A DNA stretch of 64,000 nucleotides from Gluconacetobacter dulcium (GTDB taxonomy: Bacteria; Pseudomonadota; Alphaproteobacteria; Acetobacterales; Acetobacteraceae): NCBI RefSeq assembly GCF_014174165.1, contig NZ_JABEQN010000018.1, forward strand, positions 1 to 64,000. The letters run 5' to 3'. Below the pieces are notes generated by a model. The model saw nothing but the letters and a program-made list of their open reading frames with translations, did no database searches and was not told the origin of the DNA. Below, piece by piece: positions 41,083 to 49,068 of the stretch. Numbering within the stretch: the stretch's first letter is position 1; every line of letters begins with the position of its first letter. Made by a program: the position numbers and the translations under genes.

Positions 41083-43854
41083 GTGAAAAGAAAGACCCTG
41101 CGTCGTCGCCTCTCGTTCTGTGCCGCTTTTCCGTCCGTTCATCTCTTTGGCCTGGCCATGGCATCGGTGAGCATGCTGCCGCTGGTGATGCCGCGTGCCG
41201 CCGTTGCACAGTCCGCCGCCGAGAAGGATTTTTCCATCCCGGCGCAACCGCTTTCCTCCGCCCTGACGCAGTTCAGCCGCCAGTCTGGCGTGCATGTGGC
41301 GGTGGATGGGCATGATGTGGAAAATGTCCGCTCCAGCACCGTGCAGGGGAAGAAGACGCCCGAGCAGGCGCTGGACGAGATGCTCAAGGATACCGGCGTT
41401 TCGGTGCAGTCGAAGGCCGATGGCGTGTGGCTGCTTCGGCGCGCCTCGCGGGCCGCGATGACGCCGGCCGTACTGCCGGAAGGCGAAGCCGTGATCGTGA
41501 CCGGCCGTGCCTCCAGCAAGCAGCAGCGGAAGATCGACGCCAGCTATGCGATCACCACCATTTCGCAGGAGGATCTGCGGGTGCGTGGGACCTCTTCGGT
41601 GTCCGAGGCGCTGAAGAACACGCCGGGTTTCTGGGTCGAAGCCTCGGGGGGTGAAGTGGGGGCCAATATCCGGGCGCGCGGTATTCCGGTGGACGGGTAT
41701 GGATCGGTCCAGCTTGAGGAAGACGGGCTGCCGGTGCAGTCGGACCCGGCGCTGGGATATCTGAACGCCGATGACTCGTTTCGGATCGACGAGACGATGA
41801 AGCAGATCCAGGTGGTGCGGGGCGGGCCGAGTTCCATCGTGGCGCAGAACGCGCCGGGCGGGCTGGTCAATTTCCTGTCGCGGCGGGGCACCAGGAAACT
41901 TTCGGGGCTGGCCAAGCAGACATTCGGCGATGACGGGCTGTACCGCACCGATGCGTGGCTGGGCGGGCCGGCCGGCGCGTGGCGCTGGAGCCTGGGCGGG
42001 TTCTACCGGGTGGAAAACGGTGTGCGCGACCCCGGCTTCCGCGCCAATTCGGGCGGGCAGATTCGGGCCAATGTCAGCCGCGATTTCAGCCATGGCGGCA
42101 GTATCTTCGTCGATTACAAGCATCTGGACGACCGGACGACGCTCTTTACCGATATTCCCGTAACCCGCGACACGTCGGGCAATATCGTGTCGCTGCCCGG
42201 CTTCAATGCCAATACCGGCGAGTATTCGTCTTCCGTGCTGGAGAATGCGTATCTGCCCGGCCCCGGTGGCAGCACGAAGCATATCGACCTGCAAAGCGGC
42301 ATTCATATCAACCTGCATCAGGTGACGGCCGGATTCCGGCATGATCTGGCCGACGGGTGGCACCTGACCGACACGTTCCGCTATCGCGCGATGAACGCCA
42401 CCTGGACCGTGCTGTCGCCAAGCGCCGTGACGGATGCCGGCAAGCGGCTGGCCGGCCTGGGGGATGCCGGGTCGATGTTCGCCGGGGCGAGTGCCTGGCA
42501 GTTGCGGTATGTGAACGATCCCGGTCAGCAATTCTCCCCGGCCATGACGGGCAACAATTACGTCACCGATGCCTCGCTGCGCGCGGTGTGGATGAACGAG
42601 CATGAGGTCATGAACGACTTCAAGCTGGAAAAATCCTTCTCGTTCCTTGGCCATCATGACGTGGCGATCGGGGCGTTCGTGACCTATTTCAAGGAGGATT
42701 TCACGCGCTATTCGGCCAACCTGCTGCTGGATACGATGCCGCACGCGCAGCTTCTGAACATCGACGCGGTGAATGCGGCGGGGCAGGTCGTGGGATCGAC
42801 CACGCAGAACGGCTATACCCGCTATGGCACCGAATTCGCCAACGGGCGGGGCGACGACACCGATGTGGCCGGTTATGCGACCGACGAATGGGCCATTACG
42901 AAGAAGCTGCGCGTGGATGCCGGCGTGCGCTACGAGGCGCAGCGGACCGGCGGGCTGGTCGAGGGCAGCCACAGCGTGGTGGCGGGTGCCGCGCCCTATC
43001 TGTCGAACATGCTGTCGGGCAAAGGGATTTACACGCCTTATAACGCCAGCTTCTCCGGGTTTGGCGGCACGATCGGCGTGAATTACCAGCTTCAGCCCAA
43101 TCTCGGCTTCTTCGCCCGGTTTACCCGTGCCTATCGCCTGCCCAGCCTGGCCTCGTTCATCACCAATCCGGTGGCGGCGCCGATTACGCAGAAGATCTTC
43201 ATGTATGAAGGCGGCGTGAAATATCAGTCGCGCTATGCGGATCTTTTCCTGACCGGGTTCAATACCGACTATCCGAGCTACGGCATCAACAACCTGGTCT
43301 TCGACGTGAAGACGGGGTCGTACAACCAGCAGACGATCACGGCGACCACCCATACCTACGGGCTGGAATTCGAAGGGACGCTGCGCCCCAGCCAGTATTT
43401 CGACGTGGTGTTTTCCGGCACCGCGCAGAATGGGCGCTTCGGCAGGATGCGGTATCTGGTGCTGAGCAACGGGTCGCCCAATCTGCTCGATTATACCGGC
43501 AACCATCTGCTGCGCACGCCGCCGGTGATGTTTCGCGTGACGCCGCGCCTGCATCTGCTGGACGGCAGGCTGCTGTTGCAGGCCGATATCGAGCATTACG
43601 GCCTGCGCTATGCCGACGTGGCCAATACCCAGCGCCTGCCGGCCTATACGGTGATCAATTTCGGGGCGACCTATGCGATCACGCCTTATCTGACCTTCAA
43701 CCTCTCGGGCCAGAACCTGAACAATTCGCTGGGGCTGACGGAGGGCAATCCGCGTTCGGGCGAGGTGCTGAGTTCGCAGGCCGGGCAGAATGTCTTCCTG
43801 GCGCGGCCGATCCTGGGGCGGAATTTCCGCCTGTCGCTGATGGGTCAGTTCTGA
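41083..43854 (+). CDS. TonB-dependent transducer/receptor (cassette 2, first gene of mannosyl-phosphoinositol-like locus)
   Basis: A 923-residue outer-membrane receptor with signal peptide ending AAVAQS and an STN signalling domain (FSIPAQPLSSALTQFSRQSG; ALDEMLKDTGVSVQ). The TonB-box-like VIVTGRASSKQ is followed by a plug (ISQEDLRVRGTSSVSEALKN, GANIRARGIPVDGYG, MKQIQVVRGGPSSIVAQNAP) and a large barrel ending in FRLSLMGQF. The STN domain means it signals to the FecR/FecI pair just upstream. The stop and the next start share one base (TGATG), so it is translationally coupled to the PI-PLC/phosphatase gene. That coupling is the main clue that its cargo is a product of those enzymes rather than a siderophore. 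The start codon is GTG. Confidence 0.92.
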   Translation: MKRKTLRRRLSFCAAFPSVHLFGLAMASVSMLPLVMPRAAVAQSAAEKDFSIPAQPLSSALTQFSRQSGVHVAVDGHDVENVRSSTVQGKKTPEQALDEMLKDTGVSVQSKADGVWLLRRASRAAMTPAVLPEGEAVIVTGRASSKQQRKIDASYAITTISQEDLRVRGTSSVSEALKNTPGFWVEASGGEVGANIRARGIPVDGYGSVQLEEDGLPVQSDPALGYLNADDSFRIDETMKQIQVVRGGPSSIVAQNAPGGLVNFLSRRGTRKLSGLAKQTFGDDGLYRTDAWLGGPAGAWRWSLGGFYRVENGVRDPGFRANSGGQIRANVSRDFSHGGSIFVDYKHLDDRTTLFTDIPVTRDTSGNIVSLPGFNANTGEYSSSVLENAYLPGPGGSTKHIDLQSGIHINLHQVTAGFRHDLADGWHLTDTFRYRAMNATWTVLSPSAVTDAGKRLAGLGDAGSMFAGASAWQLRYVNDPGQQFSPAMTGNNYVTDASLRAVWMNEHEVMNDFKLEKSFSFLGHHDVAIGAFVTYFKEDFTRYSANLLLDTMPHAQLLNIDAVNAAGQVVGSTTQNGYTRYGTEFANGRGDDTDVAGYATDEWAITKKLRVDAGVRYEAQRTGGLVEGSHSVVAGAAPYLSNMLSGKGIYTPYNASFSGFGGTIGVNYQLQPNLGFFARFTRAYRLPSLASFITNPVAAPITQKIFMYEGGVKYQSRYADLFLTGFNTDYPSYGINNLVFDVKTGSYNQQTITATTHTYGLEFEGTLRPSQYFDVVFSGTAQNGRFGRMRYLVLSNGSPNLLDYTGNHLLRTPPVMFRVTPRLHLLDGRLLLQADIEHYGLRYADVANTQRLPAYTVINFGATYAITPYLTFNLSGQNLNNSLGLTEGNPRSGEVLSSQAGQNVFLARPILGRNFRLSLMGQF

Positions 43855-46133
43855 TGCCGGTCGCGTTTCCCCGCCGCGCCGGTCGCGCGGCGGGGGCCTG
43901 CCTGGCGGCGTTGTGTCTGCTGCGGGCGTGCCCGCCCGCCGCGCGGGCGGCGGAGGGGCCGCGACTGGACCAGATCCAGGTGATCGGGTCGCATAACAGC
44001 TATCATGCCGGGCTGGCGCCTTCGATCGCGGCGCTGCTGGCGCGGCGCGACCCGGCCGCGGCGCAGGGGCTGGACTATGCCCATGCGGACCTGCCGACGC
44101 AGTTCGATCATGGGATCCGGCAGATCGAACTGGATGTTTATGCCGATACGGCGGGGGGGCGGTTTGCGCATCCGCGATCGGCGCGCTGGCTGGCGGAGGC
44201 GGGGTTGCCGCCTGCCGATACGGGCAACGCGGCCCTGATGCGCCGGCCCGGCTTCAAGGTGATGCATATCCCCGATATCGACCAGCGGGCCACCTGCGAG
44301 CCGTTGCTGGTCTGTCTGGGGCAGGTGCGGGCGTGGTCGCGGGCGCATCCGGGGCATCTGCCGCTGTTCGTGCTGCTGGAGGTCGAACAGGGCAGGCGCG
44401 CGCCGCTGACCGAGCCCGAGCCGTTTACCGGGCGGACCTTCGATGCGCTGGAGAGGGAGATCCGCTCGGTATTCGCGCCGGGTGAGGTGCTGACGCCGGA
44501 TCAGGTGCGGGGCAATGCGCCGAGCCTGCGCGCGGCCGTTATGGCGCAGGGCTGGCCGGGCGTGGATGCGGCGCGGGGGAAGGTGGTCTTTCTGCTCGAC
44601 CAGCGGTCGAACCGGGCGCTGTATCTGGAGGGGCATCCGGGCCTGCGGGGGCGGGTGGCGTTTACCAACGCGCCGCCGGAGGCTGACGATGCCGCCTTTA
44701 CGGAGCTGAATGACGGGCCGCCCGAGGCGATTGCGGACCTGGTGCGGCGGCACATGCTGGTGCGCACGCGCGCCGACGCCAATACGGTGGAGGGGCGCAG
44801 CGGCGACCCGACGCGGCGGGATGCGGCGCTGGCCAGCGGTGCCCAACTGGTCAGCACCGACTATCCCGATTTCGAGCCTGCGCGCTGGACGGGATATCGC
44901 GTGGGGTTCGGGACCGGGCTGGCGGCGCGGTGCAACCCGGTGAGCGCGCCGGCCGCGTGCCGGGATGGGGCGATCGAGCCGCGTGCGCCCGAGGCGCTGC
45001 ACCTGCGCAAGCTGATATTGGTGGTGCGGCATGGTCTGCGGTCGCCGCTGGCGGATCAGGTGCCCTCGCGCGCGGTGATCGACCATGTGTGGACGGTGTG
45101 GAGCGGAGTGCCGGGCGACCTGACGCCCGAGGGGGTGGCGCAGATGCGCGGGCTCGGGGTGTGGGAACGCGCGCTGATGGCCGGCAATGACATGGCAGGG
45201 CTGGCGGACGGCGGGTGCCCGGCGGCGGACAGGGTGCGGCTGCGGGCCAATTCCAGCCGGCGGACGGTTGCGAGCGCGGAGGCGTTTGCCGCCGGTTTTG
45301 CGCCCGGTTGCCCGGCTGCGATCGTGCATCAGCCGATCGGGGTGCCGGACAGGGTGTTCTCGCCGCTGGAGGCCGAGCGGCCTGTGGATCTGCGGGCGCT
45401 GCTGCCGGCCCTGCGGGCGGAGGCGGCGGCCGCCGGCCTGCTGGCGGGGCCGCCGCGCGAGGGGCTGTCGGTGCTGCGGCGCCTGGCCGGTTGTCCGGGG
45501 CGGGGGGCGCTGTGCGCCGATGACGGGATGCCGGCGGTGCTGGATGTCGATGCGTCCGGGCGGCATCTGACGCTTTCCGGATCGCTGTTGCCGGCATCGT
45601 CGGTGGCGGAGGCGATCATGCTGGGGGCGTTGTCCGGCCAGCCGGCGGCCCGGATGGCTTGGGGTGTGCTGGATGACGCCACGTTTGCCCGCCTGTCCGA
45701 CCTGCATGCGGCGATGCTGCATGTGATGACCGGGTTGCCGACGCTGGCGCCGGTGCTCAGCCAGCCTCTGCGTGCGGCGATCGCGGCCGAACTGACCCGT
45801 GCCGACGGGCCGGCGCTGACGGTGTGGATGGGGCATGACGGCACCATCGTGCCGCTGCTGGCGCAGCTTGGCCTGCATGTGCATGCGCCGGGTTATGCGA
45901 TGGATGACGTGCCCGTGGGCAGTGCGCTGGGCTTTGCCCTGCTGACGGATGCGCAGGGTGGGCACCCGGTGGTGCGGGTGCTGTTCCAGTCGCCGATGCC
46001 CGCGCGGCTGCGGGCTGGGGATGGGGCGTATCCGCCGGATATGGCGTATCTGGCGGTGCCCGGCTGTGGCGGGGAGGCGGTGTGCCCGCTGGCGACCTTT
46101 TCCCGGCTTCTGGACAGGGGCGCGGCACCGTGA
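43854..46133 (+). CDS. Secreted fusion of Ca2+-type phosphoinositide phospholipase C and histidine acid phosphatase (phytase-like)
   Basis: A 759-residue exported protein with two enzyme domains. Domain 1 (about residues 35-365) is a PI-PLC-C1-type phospholipase C: the first catalytic His is in VIGSHNSYHAG, the acidic ligands are in FDHGIRQIELDVYAD, and the second His is in FKVMHIPDID. It is of the Ca2+-dependent bacterial type. Domain 2 (about 370-745) is a branch-2 histidine phosphatase: RHGLRSP is the phospho-His motif (LILVVRHGLRSPL) and WMGHDGTI is the HD motif, as in phytases and glucose-1-phosphatase. Such a pair could cut an inositol-phosphate head group and strip its phosphates. It is coupled to genes on both sides (TGATG and GTGA). 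Confidence 0.88.
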   Translation: MPVAFPRRAGRAAGACLAALCLLRACPPAARAAEGPRLDQIQVIGSHNSYHAGLAPSIAALLARRDPAAAQGLDYAHADLPTQFDHGIRQIELDVYADTAGGRFAHPRSARWLAEAGLPPADTGNAALMRRPGFKVMHIPDIDQRATCEPLLVCLGQVRAWSRAHPGHLPLFVLLEVEQGRRAPLTEPEPFTGRTFDALEREIRSVFAPGEVLTPDQVRGNAPSLRAAVMAQGWPGVDAARGKVVFLLDQRSNRALYLEGHPGLRGRVAFTNAPPEADDAAFTELNDGPPEAIADLVRRHMLVRTRADANTVEGRSGDPTRRDAALASGAQLVSTDYPDFEPARWTGYRVGFGTGLAARCNPVSAPAACRDGAIEPRAPEALHLRKLILVVRHGLRSPLADQVPSRAVIDHVWTVWSGVPGDLTPEGVAQMRGLGVWERALMAGNDMAGLADGGCPAADRVRLRANSSRRTVASAEAFAAGFAPGCPAAIVHQPIGVPDRVFSPLEAERPVDLRALLPALRAEAAAAGLLAGPPREGLSVLRRLAGCPGRGALCADDGMPAVLDVDASGRHLTLSGSLLPASSVAEAIMLGALSGQPAARMAWGVLDDATFARLSDLHAAMLHVMTGLPTLAPVLSQPLRAAIAAELTRADGPALTVWMGHDGTIVPLLAQLGLHVHAPGYAMDDVPVGSALGFALLTDAQGGHPVVRVLFQSPMPARLRAGDGAYPPDMAYLAVPGCGGEAVCPLATFSRLLDRGAAP

Positions 46134-48340
46134 GCCGATATGCCGTTTTTGCCGCTGTCGTTCTGGGGTTTGCCAGTGGGGCGTCCAGTGGGGTGGCCAG
46201 TGGGGTGGCGCGTGCGGAGGATCTGGTCGATCTGGTGCATCCGCTGATCGGGACCGGTGGCGGGGCGATCGGGTATGGCCGCACCATGCCGGTGGTGACG
46301 CCGCCTTTCGGCATGACGGGCTGGGTGGCGCAGACGCGGCAGAGCGGGCATCCGGGATTGTCGTATTATGACAGGGACCGTTCCATTTCCGGCTTTGTCG
46401 GCACCCATCAGGCGGCGTTGTGGATGGGGGATTATGGCGATGTCGTGATCATGCCCGAAAGCGGGGCGGCGCGGAGCGGGCTGGCCGAGCGGGCATTGCC
46501 GTTCAGTCACCGGGACGAGGAGGCGCGGCCGGATTATTACCGGGTGGTGATGGGGACGGGCGGGCAGGCGATCCGCGCCGAGATGACGGCGGCGGCGCAT
46601 TCGGCGCTGTTCCGCTTCGTCTTTCCGGCCGGCGCGGCGCGGCGGGTGATGGTCGAGGCCAGCCGGCCGGGGGTTGCGGGCGGCGTGTCGGTGGATGAGG
46701 CGAAGGGGGAAATTGCCGGATATAATCCCCGTCGTTCGGATGCCGATCTGGGGCCGCTGACGCTGCCGCGCTTTCGTGGTTATTTCGTCGTGCAGTTCAG
46801 CCAGCCGGCGAAAATGGCCACCTATCCGGCCACGCCGGCGCCCGACCGGAGCACGGGGGCGTTCGCGACGTTCGATGCCGGAACGGATGCCGTGGAGGTG
46901 CGTGTGGGCACGTCCTTCATCAGTGTGGAACAGGCGCGGGAGAATCTGCGGCGGGAGATTCCGGGGTGGGATTTCGAGACCCTGCGCAGGACGTTGCACG
47001 ACGCCTGGCGGGAGAAGCTGGACAGGATCGCGGTGGAGGGGTTGAGCGGGGAACAGCGGCATATCTTTTATACCGCGCTGTACCATGCGCTGCTCTATCC
47101 GCGCTCGCTTTCGGAATATGGGCGCTATTACAGCGCGTTTGACGACCAGGTGCATGCGGGGGAAAGCTATACCGATTTTGCGACCTGGGATGTGTTCCGT
47201 GCCGAGTTCAGCCTGCTGACGCTGGTGGCGCCCGAGCGGATCGGCGGGATGGTGCAGGCCCTGCTCCAGGATTACCAGCAGGGGGGCTGGATGCCGAAAT
47301 GGCCCAATCCGTCCTATACCAACATCATGATCGGCACCCATGCGGATTCGCTGGTGGCTGAGGCGATCGGCAAGGGGTTTGCCGGGTTCGACCGGGCGCT
47401 GGCCTGGGAGGCCGTGCGCAAGGATGCGACGGTGCCGCCCGATGGCGATGCCACCAACGACTGGCGCGACCGCAAGCCGGGCACGCCCTACGAGGCGCGG
47501 GGCGGGCTGAGTTATGCGCTACGGCTGGGCTATGTGCCGGCCGACCGGACGGCGGAATCCGCGTCCAGCACGCTGGACGATGCGTATGACGATTGGTGCG
47601 TGGCCCAGGTGGCCAGGGCTGTGGGCAGGCAGGCGGATTATGAACAGTTCCTGCGTCGGTCGGAGGATTACCGGAAATTGTTCAATCCGGCCACGCGGTT
47701 CATGCAGGCGCGCAATCTTGACGGGTCGTGGGCCGACCCCGACACCGGATGGACCGAGGGTGGAAAGTGGGTCTACACCTTCGACGTGCTGCATGATGTC
47801 GGTGGCCTGAGCGGACTGATGGGCGGGCGCGCGGCGCTGGCCGGGCGGCTGGACCGCTATTTCGACGGCAATTACAACTGGCACAGCAACGAGCCGTCGC
47901 ATCATGTGCCGTATCTTTACGATTTCGTCGGGCAACCTTGGAAAACGCAGGAGCGGGTGCGCGAGATCATGCGTACGGAATATGCCGACCGTGTGTCCGG
48001 GCTGGATGGCGACGACGATTGCGGACAGATGTCGGCCTGGTACGTATTTTCGGCTTTGGGGTTTTATCCGGTGAATCCGGCCTCGGGCACGTACATGATC
48101 GGGTCGCCGCTGGTTTCGCGCGCGCGGGTGCGGATGGCGGATGGGCGGGTGTTTACCGTCGTGGCGGACCATAATACGGCGGATAATCGGTATATCCGGT
48201 CGGCGACGCTGGATGGTGCGGCGCTGTCGGCGCCCATGGTGACTTATCGGGACATGATGGATGGCCGCACCCTGCATTTCGTCATGGGGGCGAAGCCGAG
48301 CCGGTGGGGGGCGTCGTGGGTGGCGCCGGGCGTGCGGTGA
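46130..48340 (+). CDS. Glycoside hydrolase family 92 alpha-mannosidase
   Basis: A 736-residue exported exo-alpha-mannosidase. Signal peptide AVFAAVVLGFASGASS is followed by a short tandem-repeat stretch and the GH92 N-domain (VHPLIGTGGGAIGYGRTMPV VTPPFGM). The catalytic (alpha/alpha)6 domain shows YTDFATWDVFRAEFSLLTL, GGWMPKWPNPSYTNIMIGTH, NEPSHHVPYLYDFVGQPWKT and GLDGDDDCGQMSAWYVFSAL, which carry the metal-binding and acid/base residues of the family. GH92 enzymes trim alpha-mannose from yeast mannan, N-glycans and mannosyl-lipids. The start GTG overlaps the previous stop (GTGA), so the three enzymes are one coupled unit. GH92 is unusual in acetic acid bacteria, to my knowledge. Confidence 0.93.
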   Translation: MSRYAVFAAVVLGFASGASSGVASGVARAEDLVDLVHPLIGTGGGAIGYGRTMPVVTPPFGMTGWVAQTRQSGHPGLSYYDRDRSISGFVGTHQAALWMGDYGDVVIMPESGAARSGLAERALPFSHRDEEARPDYYRVVMGTGGQAIRAEMTAAAHSALFRFVFPAGAARRVMVEASRPGVAGGVSVDEAKGEIAGYNPRRSDADLGPLTLPRFRGYFVVQFSQPAKMATYPATPAPDRSTGAFATFDAGTDAVEVRVGTSFISVEQARENLRREIPGWDFETLRRTLHDAWREKLDRIAVEGLSGEQRHIFYTALYHALLYPRSLSEYGRYYSAFDDQVHAGESYTDFATWDVFRAEFSLLTLVAPERIGGMVQALLQDYQQGGWMPKWPNPSYTNIMIGTHADSLVAEAIGKGFAGFDRALAWEAVRKDATVPPDGDATNDWRDRKPGTPYEARGGLSYALRLGYVPADRTAESASSTLDDAYDDWCVAQVARAVGRQADYEQFLRRSEDYRKLFNPATRFMQARNLDGSWADPDTGWTEGGKWVYTFDVLHDVGGLSGLMGGRAALAGRLDRYFDGNYNWHSNEPSHHVPYLYDFVGQPWKTQERVREIMRTEYADRVSGLDGDDDCGQMSAWYVFSALGFYPVNPASGTYMIGSPLVSRARVRMADGRVFTVVADHNTADNRYIRSATLDGAALSAPMVTYRDMMDGRTLHFVMGAKPSRWGASWVAPGVR
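46171..46210 (+). repeat. Short tandem repeat in the GH92 signal region
   Basis: A CAGTGGGGTGGC-type 12-bp unit is repeated about three times, encoding the ASGASSGVASGVA segment between the signal peptide and the mature enzyme. It is a likely slippage point that preserves the frame. Confidence 0.6.
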
Positions 48341-48825
48341 TGAAGGCTGTTGTGACGGTGCTGGTCGTGTTCCTGCTCGGCCTGCCGGCGCAGGGGCGGG
48401 AGGCCGGGTTTTCCGGGACGTGGTGCCTGGATGAGGCGGAGAGCGATTATCGCGACCTCCAGCAGCCGGAGGCGCGGAGGGATACGATCGTCGATCATGG
48501 CGACCGGATCACGGATGTGATCGTGGCGACGGCACGGGGACGGGCGCAGCATGTGACGCTGGACCTGCCGACCGATGGACGTGTCGTGCGTTTTCCCGCG
48601 CGGACCGTGCTGGGGACCAGCACCCTGCGCACCGTTGCCGCGCGGCGGGATGGGGCGGCGCTGGTCGTGACGCAGGAGGTGCGGACCGGCGATACCCTGC
48701 GCGTTGCCGTGATGCGCTGGACGCTGTCGGCTGATCGGGCGCGGCTGGTCATGACCGTTGCCTCGGAGGACGGGCGGCATGTGGTGGGGACGCTTGTTTT
48801 CAGGCGTGGCGTACCGTCGCGATAA
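48340..48825 (+). CDS. Small secreted beta-rich protein coupled to GH92
   Basis: A 161-residue protein with signal peptide (VVTVLVVFLLGLPAQG) and a predicted all-beta body: FSGTWCLDEAESDYRDLQQP, ITDVIVATARGRAQHVTLDL, DTLRVAVMRWTLSADRARLV. The FSGTW..D...S start resembles lipocalin-like or extracellular small-ligand proteins. It starts four bases into the GH92 stop (ATGA), so it is translated with the enzymes. It is the last gene of the coupled unit. No family is recognised with confidence; it could bind the released glycan or lipid. Confidence 0.65.
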   Translation: MKAVVTVLVVFLLGLPAQGREAGFSGTWCLDEAESDYRDLQQPEARRDTIVDHGDRITDVIVATARGRAQHVTLDLPTDGRVVRFPARTVLGTSTLRTVAARRDGAALVVTQEVRTGDTLRVAVMRWTLSADRARLVMTVASEDGRHVVGTLVFRRGVPSR

Positions 48826-48920
48826 AATGCGGCCGTGTGTGCCGTACGAGAGGGGCGGCGTTCTGCTGTTGGCGGGGCAGTGGGTGCCTGGGGACAGGAT
48901 GTTCTTTTTGTGCAACGGAG

Positions 48921-48938
48921 TGTGGTGAATTTGCCACA
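48921..48938. promoter_or_regulatory. Short palindrome upstream of the receptor at 49069
   Basis: TGTGG (48921-48925) and CCACA (48934-48938) with an 8-bp spacer. It lies 130 bp before the start codon; operator role is tentative. Confidence 0.25.
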
Positions 48939-48982
48939 TTCTGGATGGAAGAATGGGGGATGCGGATAGGATTAATTCACAT

Positions 48983-49004
48983 TTCGTATGGTCGCTGATA
49001 CGAA
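48983..49004. promoter_or_regulatory. Palindrome upstream of the receptor at 49069
   Basis: TTCGTAT (48983-48989) and ATACGAA (48998-49004) are perfect 7-bp arms with an 8-bp spacer. The site sits just before a terminator-like hairpin in the same leader. It is a good operator candidate. Confidence 0.45.
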
Positions 49005-49011
49005 GGCGGGG

Positions 49012-49045
49012 CGTTGTTGTGATTTTTTCAAACAACGATTTTTTG
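49012..49045 (+). terminator. Terminator-like hairpin in the receptor leader
   Basis: CGTTGTT (49012-49018) and AACAACG (49031-49037) form a 7-bp stem with a 12-nt loop, followed directly by ATTTTTTG. It ends only about 25 bp before the start codon at 49069. That is too close for a new promoter, so it may be an attenuator inside the leader rather than the end of the upstream operon. Confidence 0.55.
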
Positions 49046-49068
49046 TCGTTTAATGTGGAGCCGCTATC

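Noticed and set aside
41059-43596. 845-codon frame antisense to the cassette 2 receptor, and similar long antisense frames at 43845-45965, 49072-51675 and 56306-58612
   Set aside because: All are complementary frames of recognised receptor or enzyme genes in high-GC DNA; none has a ribosome site or a plausible fold.
48826-49068. Cobalamin riboswitch before the receptor at 49069
   Set aside because: The conserved B12-box wording and the expected multi-stem layout are absent; only a small palindrome and terminator-like hairpin are present.
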